DNA from: Megamonas sp. UBA1796
GTDB taxonomy: Bacteria; Bacillota; Negativicutes; Selenomonadales; Selenomonadaceae
DNA length: 64,000 bases
Assembly (NCBI GenBank): GCA_002319795.1
Contig: DCFU01000044.1
Location: 1-64,000, forward strand
Direction of reading: 5' to 3'
The notes beneath the pieces were generated by a model, which did no database searches, was not told the DNA's origin, and worked only from the letters and a program-made list of their open reading frames with translations. A program made the position numbers and the translations under genes. Below, in pieces: positions 16,858 to 25,234 of the stretch (within the stretch, counting starts at the first letter, position 1; every line of letters begins with the position of its first letter).

Positions 16858-17805
16858 TTATTGGCAATCTTGCTGAATTGTATTTATAATTGCGGGAACT
16901 CCATTCATAAGTTCCTGGATAATTTCATCTACCGATTTAATTTCCCTGAGCATACCTGCAATCTGTCCAATCATCACAGAACCATTTTCTACATCACCCT
17001 TATGGGTGGCCAGATGAAGCTTGCCGGCGCCCAGTTTCTCAAGTTCCTCTACGGATGCGCCATGGTTTTCACAGTCCAGATACTCACGTGTAAGCTTATT
17101 AGCGATAACTCTTACAGGATGACCCGTAGAACGTCCGGTAACAACAGTAGACCGGTCTTTCGCCTTAAGTACAATTTTTTTATAATTATCATGTGCGATA
17201 CACTCCTGAGACAAAACAAAGCGTGTCCCCATCTGTACGCCTTGTGCCCCCAAGGCAAAGGCCGCTGCCACTCCGCGCGAATCAGCAATCCCTCCAGCAG
17301 CAATGACCGGCACGTCAACAGCATCCGCAATCTGCGGAACCAATGCCATAGTCGTAATCTCACCGATATGGCCGCCACTTTCTGTTCCCTCAGCAATCAC
17401 TGCATCTACACCCGTACGCACAAGCCGCCTGGCTAAGGCTACCGAAGCCACTACCGGGATAACCTTGCTGCCGATTTCCTTAAGTGCCGGAATATATTCG
17501 CCGGGGTTACCCGCCCCCGTTGTCACAACAGGCACCTTCTCGTCAACGACAACCTGCATAACCTCTTTGACAAAAGGAGACATGAGCATAATATTTACGC
17601 CAAACGGTTTATCCGTCCATTGCTTCGCTTTTCGTATCTCCGCCCGCAGGACATCCGGAGGCATATGTCCTGCACCGATGATACCAAGCCCGCCCGCATT
17701 GGATACTGCCGATGCCAACTCAGCCGTGCCAATCCAGGCCATACCACCCTGGAAAAGTGGATATTTTATGTTCAGCAGCCTACAAATCGCATTTTGTTCA
17801 AACAT
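16858..17805 (-). CDS. fabK: Enoyl-ACP reductase II
   Basis: FMN- and NAD(P)H-dependent final reduction of the elongation cycle; this type is intrinsically insensitive to triclosan. The 315-aa TIM barrel shows KYPLFQGGMAWIGTAELA near residue 14, AEGTESGGHIGEITTMALVPQ near 140-160, AAGGIADSRGVAAA and GAQGVQMGTRFVLSQECIAH. It lacks the cysteine cluster of the paralogue at 13825. GGGAGG lies ahead of ATG 17805. It is located between fabH and fabD, exactly as fabK is in streptococci and clostridia. No FabI is encoded here. Confidence 0.93.
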   Translation of the reverse strand: MFEQNAICRLLNIKYPLFQGGMAWIGTAELASAVSNAGGLGIIGAGHMPPDVLRAEIRKAKQWTDKPFGVNIMLMSPFVKEVMQVVVDEKVPVVTTGAGNPGEYIPALKEIGSKVIPVVASVALARRLVRTGVDAVIAEGTESGGHIGEITTMALVPQIADAVDVPVIAAGGIADSRGVAAAFALGAQGVQMGTRFVLSQECIAHDNYKKIVLKAKDRSTVVTGRSTGHPVRVIANKLTREYLDCENHGASVEELEKLGAGKLHLATHKGDVENGSVMIGQIAGMLREIKSVDEIIQELMNGVPAIINTIQQDCQ

Positions 17806-17809
17806 ATAG

Positions 17810-18814
17810 TTAATCCTCCCTCGCCCATCTCATAATACAGGATGCCCATGTGAGACCTGCTCCGAAACCAGAAAGCGCAATAATATCACCTTTCCTGAAA
17901 CGATGCTGTTCTACCGCCTCTGCCAACGCAACCGGAATGCAGGCTGCCGACATATTTCCGTATTTCTGTATATTAACGATAACCTTTTCCATTGGCAAAT
18001 GCAAGCGTTTTGCCGCGGATTGTATGATACGGAAATTGGCTTGATGTGGTACGAGCCAGTCAATTTCCGTCCTGTCCATATTAATCTTCTTCAATGACGT
18101 CAGCACCGTTGCGCCCATCGTTTTGACAGCGAATTTAAAGACCTCCTGCCCATTCATATGGATGAGATTCATCTTTTTCGCAATCATTTCCTCTGTAACC
18201 GGATGAAGACTGCCGCTGGATGGAATCTGGATTGCATCCGCACCGGAGCCATCACTTCCCAAATCGAAACTTAGAACACCGTAGCCGGCCTCAACCTCGC
18301 CATAGACAGCCGCTCCCGCACCATCGCCAAAGAGGATACAAGTATTGCGGTCCTCCCAGTCAATATATTTTGAAAGAGTCTCCGCCCCAATGACCAAAAC
18401 CTTTTTGTATATACCATTCTCAATGAATTGTATCGCCACGCTGGAGGCATACACAAAGCCAGAGCACGCCGCTGATAAATCAAATGCTGCTGCATGATGG
18501 GCCCCTAAACGGTCCTGCAGGATGCATGCCGTAGAGGGCACGATCCTGTCGGAGGTCAAAGTAGCCACAATTATGAGATCCAGCTCATCCGCTCCAACTC
18601 CCGCATTTTCCAGAGCCCGCTGTGCCGCTCTGAAAGCCAGCGCAGACATTGGAACATCCTTATCCGCTATGCGGCGTTCACGAATGCCTGTACGCTCGAC
18701 AATCCAGGCATCATTCGTATCAACCAGCTTTTCTAAATCCACATTCGTCAAAATTGTATCAGGTACATAAAATCCTGTACCCAGGATGCCAGCACTACTT
18801 ATTTTCGCAATCAT
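17810..18814 (-). CDS. fabH: 3-oxoacyl-ACP synthase III (KAS III)
   Basis: Starts fatty acid synthesis by condensing acyl-CoA with malonyl-ACP. The catalytic Cys is in DLSAACSGFVYA near residue 116, His in VPHQANFRI near 256, and Asn in QKYGNMSAACIPVA near 285. The last motif is normally YGNTSAASIP; here Met and Cys replace Thr and Ser, a mild variation next to the active-site Asn. At 334 aa it is full length. Its 5' end overlaps plsX by 20 bases, implying coupled translation. Confidence 0.95.
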   Translation of the reverse strand: MIAKISSAGILGTGFYVPDTILTNVDLEKLVDTNDAWIVERTGIRERRIADKDVPMSALAFRAAQRALENAGVGADELDLIIVATLTSDRIVPSTACILQDRLGAHHAAAFDLSAACSGFVYASSVAIQFIENGIYKKVLVIGAETLSKYIDWEDRNTCILFGDGAGAAVYGEVEAGYGVLSFDLGSDGSGADAIQIPSSGSLHPVTEEMIAKKMNLIHMNGQEVFKFAVKTMGATVLTSLKKINMDRTEIDWLVPHQANFRIIQSAAKRLHLPMEKVIVNIQKYGNMSAACIPVALAEAVEQHRFRKGDIIALSGFGAGLTWASCIMRWARED

Positions 18815-19826
18815 TCGTCAGCATCTCCTCCTTTTCGATATTATCCCGGATATGTGCAAGAATATTTTCTTCTACATACTCGCTTGCTACCCCAATCGCG
18901 CTGCACATAGCCTTCGCGTTGGATGAACCATGGCAGATAATGCAGCAGCCATCCACGCCTAAAAGCGGTGCACCGCCATATTCTGCCACATCTACTCTCT
19001 TCGCCAGTTTCTTAAGCACTGGCGCCAAGAGCAACGCCCCGAGTTTCGCAAAGAAGCCCCCTTCCCTGATTGCTTCCCTGATAAGCTTCAGGATTGTTTT
19101 CGCCAGTCCCTCTGCAAATTTTAGCACAACATTGCCAACAAATCCATCACAAACGACAACATCGAAATTTCCTTTCGTAATATCGCGCCCTTCCGCATTG
19201 CCGGCAAAATCGATCGTTGTCATATTTTTTAGCAGTGGATAGGTAGCCAATGCCTGCTCATTCCCCTTGGTTTCCTCTTCTCCAATGTTTAAAAGGCCCA
19301 CACGCGGTTTTGCCACATCAAACACATACTGTGAATAAACCGATCCCATCACTGCAGTCTGTAAAAGGTGCTTGGGTTTGCTGTCTACATTGGCACCTGA
19401 ATCCATAAGCAGCGTAGCTCCACCTTTCAAGTTTGGAATTGGCGTCGCAATCGTTGCCCGATCAATGCCTTTGATACGCCCCAATATTAAAAGAGCTGAT
19501 GCTACAGCAGCTCCCGTGCTGCCAGCCGAAACTACCGCATCGCAAATACCGTCTCTGACCAGACCCGTAGCCACGACAATCGATGAATCCTTTTTTCGGC
19601 GTACAGCTGTGACCGGGTGCTCTCCCATCTCAATAACTTCACTTGCATGGTGTACAGATATTTTCAACGTTTTGCCGGATTTTTCCCGATGCAGTACTTC
19701 TTGTATTTTTTCTTCATCACCGACAAGAACAATTTCACAATCATACTTTTTTGCAGCACGTATCGCACCAAAGACAATCTGCTCTGGTGCGAAATCGCCT
19801 CCCATAGCATCAACTGCAATTTTCAT
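18795..19826 (-). CDS. plsX: Phosphate acyltransferase PlsX
   Basis: Makes acyl-phosphate from acyl-ACP, feeding PlsY and so joining fatty acid and phospholipid synthesis. It opens MKIAVDAMGGDFAPEQIVFGA, diagnostic for PlsX, and has DAVVSAGSTGAAVASALLILG near residue 90 and GLLNIGEEETKGN near 175. Its 343 aa match the family. Start ATG 19826 has GGGAGG about 8 bases upstream. It follows fapR by 13 bases and overlaps fabH: the conserved fapR-plsX-fab order. Confidence 0.96.
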   Translation of the reverse strand: MKIAVDAMGGDFAPEQIVFGAIRAAKKYDCEIVLVGDEEKIQEVLHREKSGKTLKISVHHASEVIEMGEHPVTAVRRKKDSSIVVATGLVRDGICDAVVSAGSTGAAVASALLILGRIKGIDRATIATPIPNLKGGATLLMDSGANVDSKPKHLLQTAVMGSVYSQYVFDVAKPRVGLLNIGEEETKGNEQALATYPLLKNMTTIDFAGNAEGRDITKGNFDVVVCDGFVGNVVLKFAEGLAKTILKLIREAIREGGFFAKLGALLLAPVLKKLAKRVDVAEYGGAPLLGVDGCCIICHGSSNAKAMCSAIGVASEYVEENILAHIRDNIEKEEMLTNDCENK

Positions 19827-19839
19827 GATAAGGCCTCCC

Positions 19840-20400
19840 CTATTTTTCATCCCAAGAAACCATAATGAATTTCGCACGAAAAACCTCTTGCGTCTCATTT
19901 CTTGTTTTGACCCAGACAAAATATTTGTTTCCACGCTGACGGATGATTTCCGCCTTGGCTATAAGTTTATCACCGACATGCACCGGTACCTTGTATTTAA
20001 GATTCGCCACACCAGTCACAGCCATAGGTGCATCAATGATAGCCAACGCCAAGGAATTCGCCTGGGAAAAAACATAGTGTCCCCGCGCTACCTGGGATTT
20101 GGCAAAAACCATATCATCTGTGATGCGCAGTAAAGAGATACCTGATTTTCCCAATTCTAAATCGATGAGTTCGCCAATTACCTCACGTCCCTCAATCGAT
20201 TTCACCTTCGTTTGCGCATGTTCCGCCATTTTGCGTATACGTTCCCGAAGCTCAGGAATACCAAGTTCCAGCCTGTCCAGACGAATGGTCTGGATACTCA
20301 CCTGCAAAAGCTTCGCCAGCTCTTCATCTGTAAGAAACGGCTTTTCCTTGACCTGCTCTATCAATAATTGTTGTCGAATTTTTTTCTTTACATATGCCAT
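19840..20400 (-). CDS. fapR: Fatty acid and phospholipid synthesis repressor FapR
   Basis: Malonyl-CoA-sensing repressor. The N-terminal DeoR-like helix-turn-helix is at about residues 24-46 (LTDEELAKLLQVSIQTIRLDRLELGIPELRERI) and a linker helix joins it to a hot-dog effector domain (residues ~75-185) with SIEGREVIGELIDLE and KYKVPVHVGDKL. It is 186 aa from ATG 20400, with AGGTG about 8 bases upstream. It is the first gene of its own regulated operon; a matching operator lies at 20417-20433, so autoregulation is expected. Confidence 0.94.
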   Translation of the reverse strand: MAYVKKKIRQQLLIEQVKEKPFLTDEELAKLLQVSIQTIRLDRLELGIPELRERIRKMAEHAQTKVKSIEGREVIGELIDLELGKSGISLLRITDDMVFAKSQVARGHYVFSQANSLALAIIDAPMAVTGVANLKYKVPVHVGDKLIAKAEIIRQRGNKYFVWVKTRNETQEVFRAKFIMVSWDEK

Positions 20401-20416
20401 CAATTATCACCTAATT

Positions 20417-20478
20417 TTAGTACTAGCTACTACGACCAGTTACAATGGAATTATACCCATTTCCGCCAAAAAATGCAA
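20417..20478 (-). promoter_or_regulatory. fapR operon promoter and FapR box
   Basis: On the minus strand TTGCAT (20473-20478) and TATAAT (20450-20455) are 17 bases apart. About 16 bases past the -10 lies a 17-base near-palindrome at 20417-20433 (GTAGTAGCTAGTACTAA) closely resembling the Bacillus FapR operator TTAGTACCnnGTACTAA. Its position just after the expected transcription start is the classic FapR arrangement. Confidence 0.75.
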
Positions 20479-20480
20479 GC

Positions 20481-20520
20481 AAAAAAATGAGCAGGACATA
20501 ATTGCTTATCCCCTGCTCAT
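20481..20520 (-). terminator. Terminator after rpmF
   Basis: A 9-bp stem (20488-20496 with 20512-20520) is followed by seven T on the minus strand. It abuts the -35 of the fapR promoter, insulating the fab operon from the lar-yceD-rpmF transcript. Confidence 0.8.
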
Positions 20521-20532
20521 TTCAAAGACATC

Positions 20533-20712
20533 TTATTCTTCAGACGTAATTACTTCCTTGCCATCATAATAACCACATTCCGGGCAAACATGATGCGGCA
20601 TCTTAGGCTCATGGCACTGCGGACATGCAATATAACCTGGAGCCTCGAGTTTCCAATTGGCACGACGCGAGTCACGGCGAGCCTTTGACATTTTACGCTT
20701 AGGTACTGCCAT
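20533..20712 (-). CDS. rpmF: 50S ribosomal protein L32
   Basis: A 59-residue basic protein opening MAVPKRKMSKARRDSRRANW, the standard L32 start. It has a zinc-binding ribbon: CPQC at residues 30-33 and CPEC at 43-46. AAGGAGGTG lies 8 bases before ATG 20712. It sits directly after yceD, the near-universal yceD-rpmF pairing, and just upstream of the fab/plsX region, a linkage conserved across bacteria. Confidence 0.96.
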   Translation of the reverse strand: MAVPKRKMSKARRDSRRANWKLEAPGYIACPQCHEPKMPHHVCPECGYYDGKEVITSEE

Positions 20713-20751
20713 TCGGGGTACACCTCCTTAAAAATCCAGCTTCAAAACAAC

Positions 20752-21255
20752 TTATTTTTTCTTTAATAATTGCTGCAATGCTGCCAAACGCGGATCAATT
20801 ACCAGGCGATCGCAGCCGCAATCACCAAGATTCAAATCCGCTCCACACTGTGGACAAAGTCCGCGGCAGTCAGGCCTGCAGATATTATTCAACGGCTGTG
20901 CCGCCAATACGGTATCGCGTACGAGATCTGCAATATCAATGGCGTCTCCGCTAAAATAATTCACAGCTGCGTCTTCTTCCCCATCCTCATCTTTTCGCTG
21001 GAAGTCTTCCGAAAAACTATGCTTCTGCTTTTCAACGAAATGACCAAGACACCGATCACAAATAAAGGATTTATCACAAGCAACCACGCCCTGGAGCCGA
21101 TAGCTCGAGCCCACATCTGTGACAAAACCACATACTGTAATCGGTCCTTCAAAGGAATAATCCGCATGGATTGCATCAATATCAGCCGCTGTAACCACAA
21201 AAGAAAAATCTCTTTTCTGCGCAGCGTCCAATCCAGCAACATCTACTATCATCAT
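20752..21255 (-). CDS. yceD: YceD family protein (DUF177)
   Basis: The 167-aa protein has the DUF177 cysteine pattern: CDRCLGHF near residue 67 and a C-terminal CRPDCRGLCPQCGADLN near 125-142, then a second CGC. Members are linked to 23S rRNA accumulation and ribosome assembly and lie next to rpmF, as here (39 bases apart). Tandem ATG codons at 21255 and 21252 follow a GAGG site; either could start it. Confidence 0.9.
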   Translation of the reverse strand: MMIVDVAGLDAAQKRDFSFVVTAADIDAIHADYSFEGPITVCGFVTDVGSSYRLQGVVACDKSFICDRCLGHFVEKQKHSFSEDFQRKDEDGEEDAAVNYFSGDAIDIADLVRDTVLAAQPLNNICRPDCRGLCPQCGADLNLGDCGCDRLVIDPRLAALQQLLKKK

Positions 21256-21328
21256 TTAGCATCAACCTCAATCCATTATAGCGACCGGCCTGATTTTTGT
21301 CAAGGAAAACTCCTTGTCTCTGCCAAAA

Positions 21329-22126
21329 TCATAAAATCTCGTTCTGGCTTCCCATGCGGTATCCTGAAAGGTCCAGCGTCACATAAGTAAATCCCTGCTG
21401 CCTGCACGCGGCGACAATTTCTTCATGATGCTCCAATATAGCAGGAAACGCAGCTGCTTCCACTTCAATACGGGCAAGATTTCCATGATGGCGCACACGC
21501 AACTGCCCGGTAACGAAGCTGTGCAGGAAACGTTCCATACCATCAACCTGCCCCAGTCTTTCTGCTGTGAGCGGCAATCCGTAAGCAATCCTTGAAGCCA
21601 GACAGGCAGCACTCGGCTTATTCCAGACGGGAAGCCCCCATTCCTTTGCCTGCCTGCGGATATCCTGTTTGTTCCAGCCGCATTCCATGAAGGGTGACAC
21701 CACCTTTGGCAACTCAGCGATTGCTGCCATCCCAGGGCGATAATCTCCTTTATCATCAAGATTCGATCCATCGGCAACAAATGCGTAACCATTCTGTTCT
21801 GCCCAGTCACACAACTTTGTGAAACGGCTTTTTTTGCAAAAATAACAGCGTTTTTTATCATTTTTCACAATCGCAGGCACATCGAGATCCCCTGCCAAAA
21901 GCACCTCATGGCGTATACCCGCAAGCTGTGCACATTTTCTTGCATCTTCCAGTTCTTCTTTGGTTAACAGCTCTGAATCCGCCGTTACGGCAGCCGCATG
22001 TTCTCCCAGTGCCATAGCTGCGGCTTTTGTAAGCACAGAACTGTCCACGCCCCCAGACAAAGCGACCACGATGCTCCCATAAGAACGCAGTTTCTCCAAC
22101 AATCCTTCCAGCTTTTCCAAAATCAT
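21329..22126 (-). CDS. larE: LarE, ATP-dependent sacrificial sulfur transferase
   Basis: Provides the sulfur atoms of the nickel-pincer nucleotide (NPN) cofactor. The PP-loop ATP pyrophosphatase motif ALSGGVDSSVL is near residue 22, KKRCYFCKKSRF near 92, and the sacrificial cysteine lies in KPSAACLASRIAYG near 174. The 265-aa length fits. The start overlaps the larC stop by four bases. No larA racemase gene is in the window, so the cofactor may serve an enzyme encoded elsewhere. Confidence 0.92.
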   Translation of the reverse strand: MILEKLEGLLEKLRSYGSIVVALSGGVDSSVLTKAAAMALGEHAAAVTADSELLTKEELEDARKCAQLAGIRHEVLLAGDLDVPAIVKNDKKRCYFCKKSRFTKLCDWAEQNGYAFVADGSNLDDKGDYRPGMAAIAELPKVVSPFMECGWNKQDIRRQAKEWGLPVWNKPSAACLASRIAYGLPLTAERLGQVDGMERFLHSFVTGQLRVRHHGNLARIEVEAAAFPAILEHHEEIVAACRQQGFTYVTLDLSGYRMGSQNEIL

Positions 22127-23352
22127 TCCCCCAAGCGTGCTCGCAGCTCCTGTAAAGCCTCCTGCTGCACCAGCTTAAATGGTACACGATGCTCTGCGGC
22201 TAACCGTTTGCAATCTTCATATTCTGCAGAAATCGAAACTATTTTCCCCTTATAGGCACTTATCTTGCAGGAAACATCTCCATATTTGGTTTCTACGTGC
22301 GCAACACGGCGTGTGGCTTCCCTTCGCTGCTCTACAGAACAAATACGCATGCCTATGCTTGAGGTTTCCTCAAAAACGATATCACAGCAGCCTTCCTTAT
22401 GCGCTTCATCTACCAATACAGACAATTTTTGTGCGGGCCGGTTTTTTTTCATAAAAATCGGCGTCGTCCATACATCCAAAGCGCCTGCTTCAAACAAGCG
22501 TTCATATATATACCCATAAATCTGAGGATTCATATCATCAATATTCGTTTCAATCAGATAATGTTTGCTCTCATGCTGCTCCTTGTATTTACCTATATAG
22601 ATACGCAGCACGTTCGGAATATCGAGTTCCCAGGTACCTGCACCATACACAATCTGCTCCGTAAGTAAATCCACAGGCAGGCTCTCCGCATATTCCGCCA
22701 GTGCATGGACAACAGCTGCCCCGGTAGGCGTTGTAAGTTCCTTCTCGGCTCCCTTATGGTAAAACGGTATGGATTTTAAAAGCTCAGCTGTCGCCGGAGC
22801 CGGAACCATAATGGTCCCATGTGCACATTGAACAAAACCACTGCCTACATTCAAACGGGAGACGAATATCTTTTCTATGTCCAGGTAGTCCAGACAGATA
22901 GCAGTCCCAACAATGTCCACAATAGAATCGACAGCCCCGACCTCATGAAAATGCATCTGATCCGCCGGCATATTATGTACTTTTCCCTCCGCCTCAGCCA
23001 GACAGCCAAAAATCAATAGGCTCTGCTTTTTCACCTCGGCCGACAGCGTGGACGCCTCCAGCATTTCACGGATATCCTGCATGGTCCGATGCTCATGCGA
23101 ATGCTCTTGTACATGCTCATGGGCATGTATTTGATGATGTTTATGAACTTGATCCGTAAGCTTCACATCTACATATACAGCCAATATTCCATTTTTCTTC
23201 ACTTCATCAACCTGCAGCTGAAAATCGGCAGCAACAGGCAGTCTGGCCAGTTCCTCAGAAAGATAATCCTTCGGCACACCCGCCTGTAAAAAAGCCCCCA
23301 AAAGCATATTCCCACTAATCCCGGAAAAACAATCCAAATAAATAGCTTTCAT
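22123..23352 (-). CDS. larC: LarC, nickel insertion protein for the NPN cofactor
   Basis: CTP-dependent cyclometallase that inserts nickel into the pincer cofactor. The N-terminus AIYLDCFSGISGNMLLGA is diagnostic. A histidine-rich stretch (about residues 70-90, HKHHQIHAHEHVQEHSHEH) probably binds nickel. Here larC is one unbroken 409-codon frame, unlike Lactiplantibacillus plantarum, where larC1 and larC2 are joined by programmed frameshifting. A GAGGTAG site lies before ATG 23352. It lies 5 bases after larB and overlaps larE. Confidence 0.94.
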   Translation of the reverse strand: MKAIYLDCFSGISGNMLLGAFLQAGVPKDYLSEELARLPVAADFQLQVDEVKKNGILAVYVDVKLTDQVHKHHQIHAHEHVQEHSHEHRTMQDIREMLEASTLSAEVKKQSLLIFGCLAEAEGKVHNMPADQMHFHEVGAVDSIVDIVGTAICLDYLDIEKIFVSRLNVGSGFVQCAHGTIMVPAPATAELLKSIPFYHKGAEKELTTPTGAAVVHALAEYAESLPVDLLTEQIVYGAGTWELDIPNVLRIYIGKYKEQHESKHYLIETNIDDMNPQIYGYIYERLFEAGALDVWTTPIFMKKNRPAQKLSVLVDEAHKEGCCDIVFEETSSIGMRICSVEQRREATRRVAHVETKYGDVSCKISAYKGKIVSISAEYEDCKRLAAEHRVPFKLVQQEALQELRARLGE

Positions 23353-23357
23353 GTCTT

Positions 23358-24128
23358 CTACCTCATATGATTTATTTTACTTGCAAGCGCGCCTGCTCCG
23401 AAGCCATTATCTATATTCATAACAGCCACACCCGACGCGCAGGAGTTCAGCATAGCCAGAAGCGCGGATAAACCATGAAAAGATGCTCCATAACCTACGC
23501 TTGTTGGCACAGCGATGACAGGCTTGGGCGTAAGCCCTCCTACGACACTTGCCAATGCACCTTCCATACCGGCAGTCACAATAATTACATTGGCCCGTTC
23601 AATATCCTGCATATGCGCGAACAAACGATGAATACCTGCCACACCGACATCATAGCAGCTTCTCACTGCATTGCCCATAAGATGTGCTGTGAGTCTGGCT
23701 TCCTCCGCTACAGGCAAATCACTGGTACCTGCTGCCAGTACAAGTACCTCCCTGCTGGCATCTGGTACTGTCTTATTACGTTCAACGTACAGCATGCGTG
23801 CAGGCGTATTATACTGTACATCGGGCAATGCCTCCTTCATATAAGCATACACGTCAGGTTCAGCTCGTGTTGCTATGATATTTTCCTGCCCATCATGATA
23901 CAAGGAAAGCATGATATCCCGGATTTGTTCCTTTGTCTTCCCTGCGGCATAAATCACCTCCGGAAATCCCTGCCTAAGCTGGCGATGATGATCCACCATC
24001 GCAAAACCCATGTCCTCATAAGGGAGTTTCTTTAACATGCCAAGGGCATCCTGCAGGGTAACAGAGCCTTGCTTATATCCCCTGAGCAGATCCTCAAGAT
24101 CCTTTTCATCCAAGCATACGCACCTCAT
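23358..24128 (-). CDS. larB: LarB, pyridinium-3,5-biscarboxylic acid mononucleotide synthase
   Basis: Carboxylates and hydrolyses nicotinic acid adenine dinucleotide, the first step of NPN synthesis. The C-terminal part resembles PurE: AAGTSDLPVAEEA near residue 135, then YDVGVAGIHRL, VIIVTAGMEGALASVVGGL and VPTSVGYGASFHG, LarB hallmarks including the reactive Cys region (SCASGVAVMNIDNGFGAG). It is about 256 aa from ATG 24128, which sits at a workable distance from AGGA; an ATG two codons earlier is possible. First gene of larBCE. Confidence 0.93.
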   Translation of the reverse strand: MRCVCLDEKDLEDLLRGYKQGSVTLQDALGMLKKLPYEDMGFAMVDHHRQLRQGFPEVIYAAGKTKEQIRDIMLSLYHDGQENIIATRAEPDVYAYMKEALPDVQYNTPARMLYVERNKTVPDASREVLVLAAGTSDLPVAEEARLTAHLMGNAVRSCYDVGVAGIHRLFAHMQDIERANVIIVTAGMEGALASVVGGLTPKPVIAVPTSVGYGASFHGLSALLAMLNSCASGVAVMNIDNGFGAGALASKINHMR

Positions 24129-24149
24129 TCCCATTTTCCTACTTAACAG

Positions 24150-24178
24150 TATATATCCTGACGTCAGCTCCAAGTCAA
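24150..24178 (-). promoter_or_regulatory. larB promoter with palindromic spacer
   Basis: On the minus strand TTGACT (24173-24178) and TATATA (24150-24155) are 17 bases apart. The spacer contains the perfect 10-bp palindrome CTGACGTCAG (24158-24167), well placed to act as an operator. No candidate regulator is adjacent. Confidence 0.55.
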
Positions 24179-24188
24179 GTGCTTCTAT

Positions 24189-24217
24189 AAAAAAAGCTCC
24201 TCTCAGCCGAGAGGAGC
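24189..24217 (-). terminator. Terminator after the coiled-coil gene
   Basis: A 9-bp perfect stem (24196-24204 with 24209-24217) with a four-base loop is followed by seven T on the minus strand. Confidence 0.85.
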
Positions 24218-24222
24218 CTGCT

Positions 24223-24711
24223 TTATTTTTCTTCCTTATCCTGGTTCAGCTCTTCCTTCGCCTGCTGCACCACCTGCAGCGCATTACCTACATTTGTAAT
24301 GAGATGATCAAATACCTGATTTGCATATTGATCAGCATCATCTCTGAGCTGCTGGGAATTCTGCATTGTTTTTTCCATAATTTCTTTTTCCTGTGCCTGC
24401 GTCTGCTCCATAATAGTTTTTGCTTTTTCCTGTGCCTGAAGGGCCACCGCACTCTCATCTGTCAGCTTAAGGGCATAAGCCTTGGACTGCTCTACAATCT
24501 TTGCAGCTTCAGCATTCGCCGCATCCAATATATCTTTTTTTTCTTCCATGATTTTTGCCGCACGCTCGAGCTCCAAAGGAAGCTCATTGCGCAAATCTTC
24601 AACAAGACGCACCAGATCCGTTTCCTCAATGATGCTCTTGTTCGTAAACAGAAGATGTTTTGCATCGACCACCAAATTTTCAAGTTCATCCAAAATTTCA
24701 TTTACCGTCAT
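24223..24711 (-). CDS. Coiled-coil protein, ATP synthase b-subunit-like
   Basis: The 162-aa protein is almost entirely charged helix, rich in Glu, Lys, Ala and Gln, with heptad-like spacing from about residue 25 to 160 (for example AANAEAAKIVEQSKAYALKL). This recalls the b subunit of F-type ATPase, but there is no membrane segment. It opens MTVNEILDELENLVVDAKH, seen in uncharacterised Firmicute proteins next to coaD. It may be a cell-division or scaffold-type protein; the function is unknown. Start ATG 24711 falls 17 bases after the coaD stop. Confidence 0.7.
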   Translation of the reverse strand: MTVNEILDELENLVVDAKHLLFTNKSIIEETDLVRLVEDLRNELPLELERAAKIMEEKKDILDAANAEAAKIVEQSKAYALKLTDESAVALQAQEKAKTIMEQTQAQEKEIMEKTMQNSQQLRDDADQYANQVFDHLITNVGNALQVVQQAKEELNQDKEEK

Positions 24712-24730
24712 CTGATTAGCCCACTTTCTT

Positions 24731-25234
24731 TTATTTTGACTTTTCTTTATAATCAATGTCCCTCATATGTTTTTGAATAGCCGCTTCCACGCAGACGGGT
24801 ACCAATCCTGTGATGCTGCCATGAAAAGCCGCCAATTCACGTACACCTGAAGAACTCACAAAATAATATTCCTGACTCGTGAGCATAAATACGGTCTCAA
24901 TATCAGGAGCAATATGCTTCAGCATCTGCGCCTGCTGCAATTCATATTCAAAATCCGTTACCGAACGAAGACCGCGGACAATGAACCTTGCCCCCCGTTT
25001 ATGCATATAATCGGGCAAAAGACCAGAAAACGAACTTACCCGCAGGTTCGGAATGTGTCCGGTTGCTTCCCGAATAAGTGCTACACGTTCCTCAACCGGA
25101 AAAAATGACTGTTTGCGTATATTATGGAACACGCCAACAATAATCGTATCAAACATCCCGCTTGCCCGTTCAAAAATATTAATATGTCCATTGGTTACCG
25201 GATCAAAACTCCCTGAGCACACCGCAACCCTCAT
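24731..25234 (-). CDS. coaD: Phosphopantetheine adenylyltransferase
   Basis: Transfers AMP to 4'-phosphopantetheine, the fourth step of coenzyme A synthesis. The nucleotidyltransferase motif GSFDPVTNGHINIF is at residues 8-21 and the C-terminal YYFVSSSGVRELA carries the ISSS-x2-R signature. The 167-aa length is normal. Its 5' end overlaps rsmD by 32 bases; rsmD-coaD is a widespread bacterial pair. Confidence 0.96.
   Translation of the reverse strand: MRVAVCSGSFDPVTNGHINIFERASGMFDTIIVGVFHNIRKQSFFPVEERVALIREATGHIPNLRVSSFSGLLPDYMHKRGARFIVRGLRSVTDFEYELQQAQMLKHIAPDIETVFMLTSQEYYFVSSSGVRELAAFHGSITGLVPVCVEAAIQKHMRDIDYKEKSK

Noticed and set aside
22123..23352. Programmed frameshift in larC
   Set aside because: The gene is one uninterrupted frame from the N-terminal motif to the C-terminus, so no frameshift is needed.
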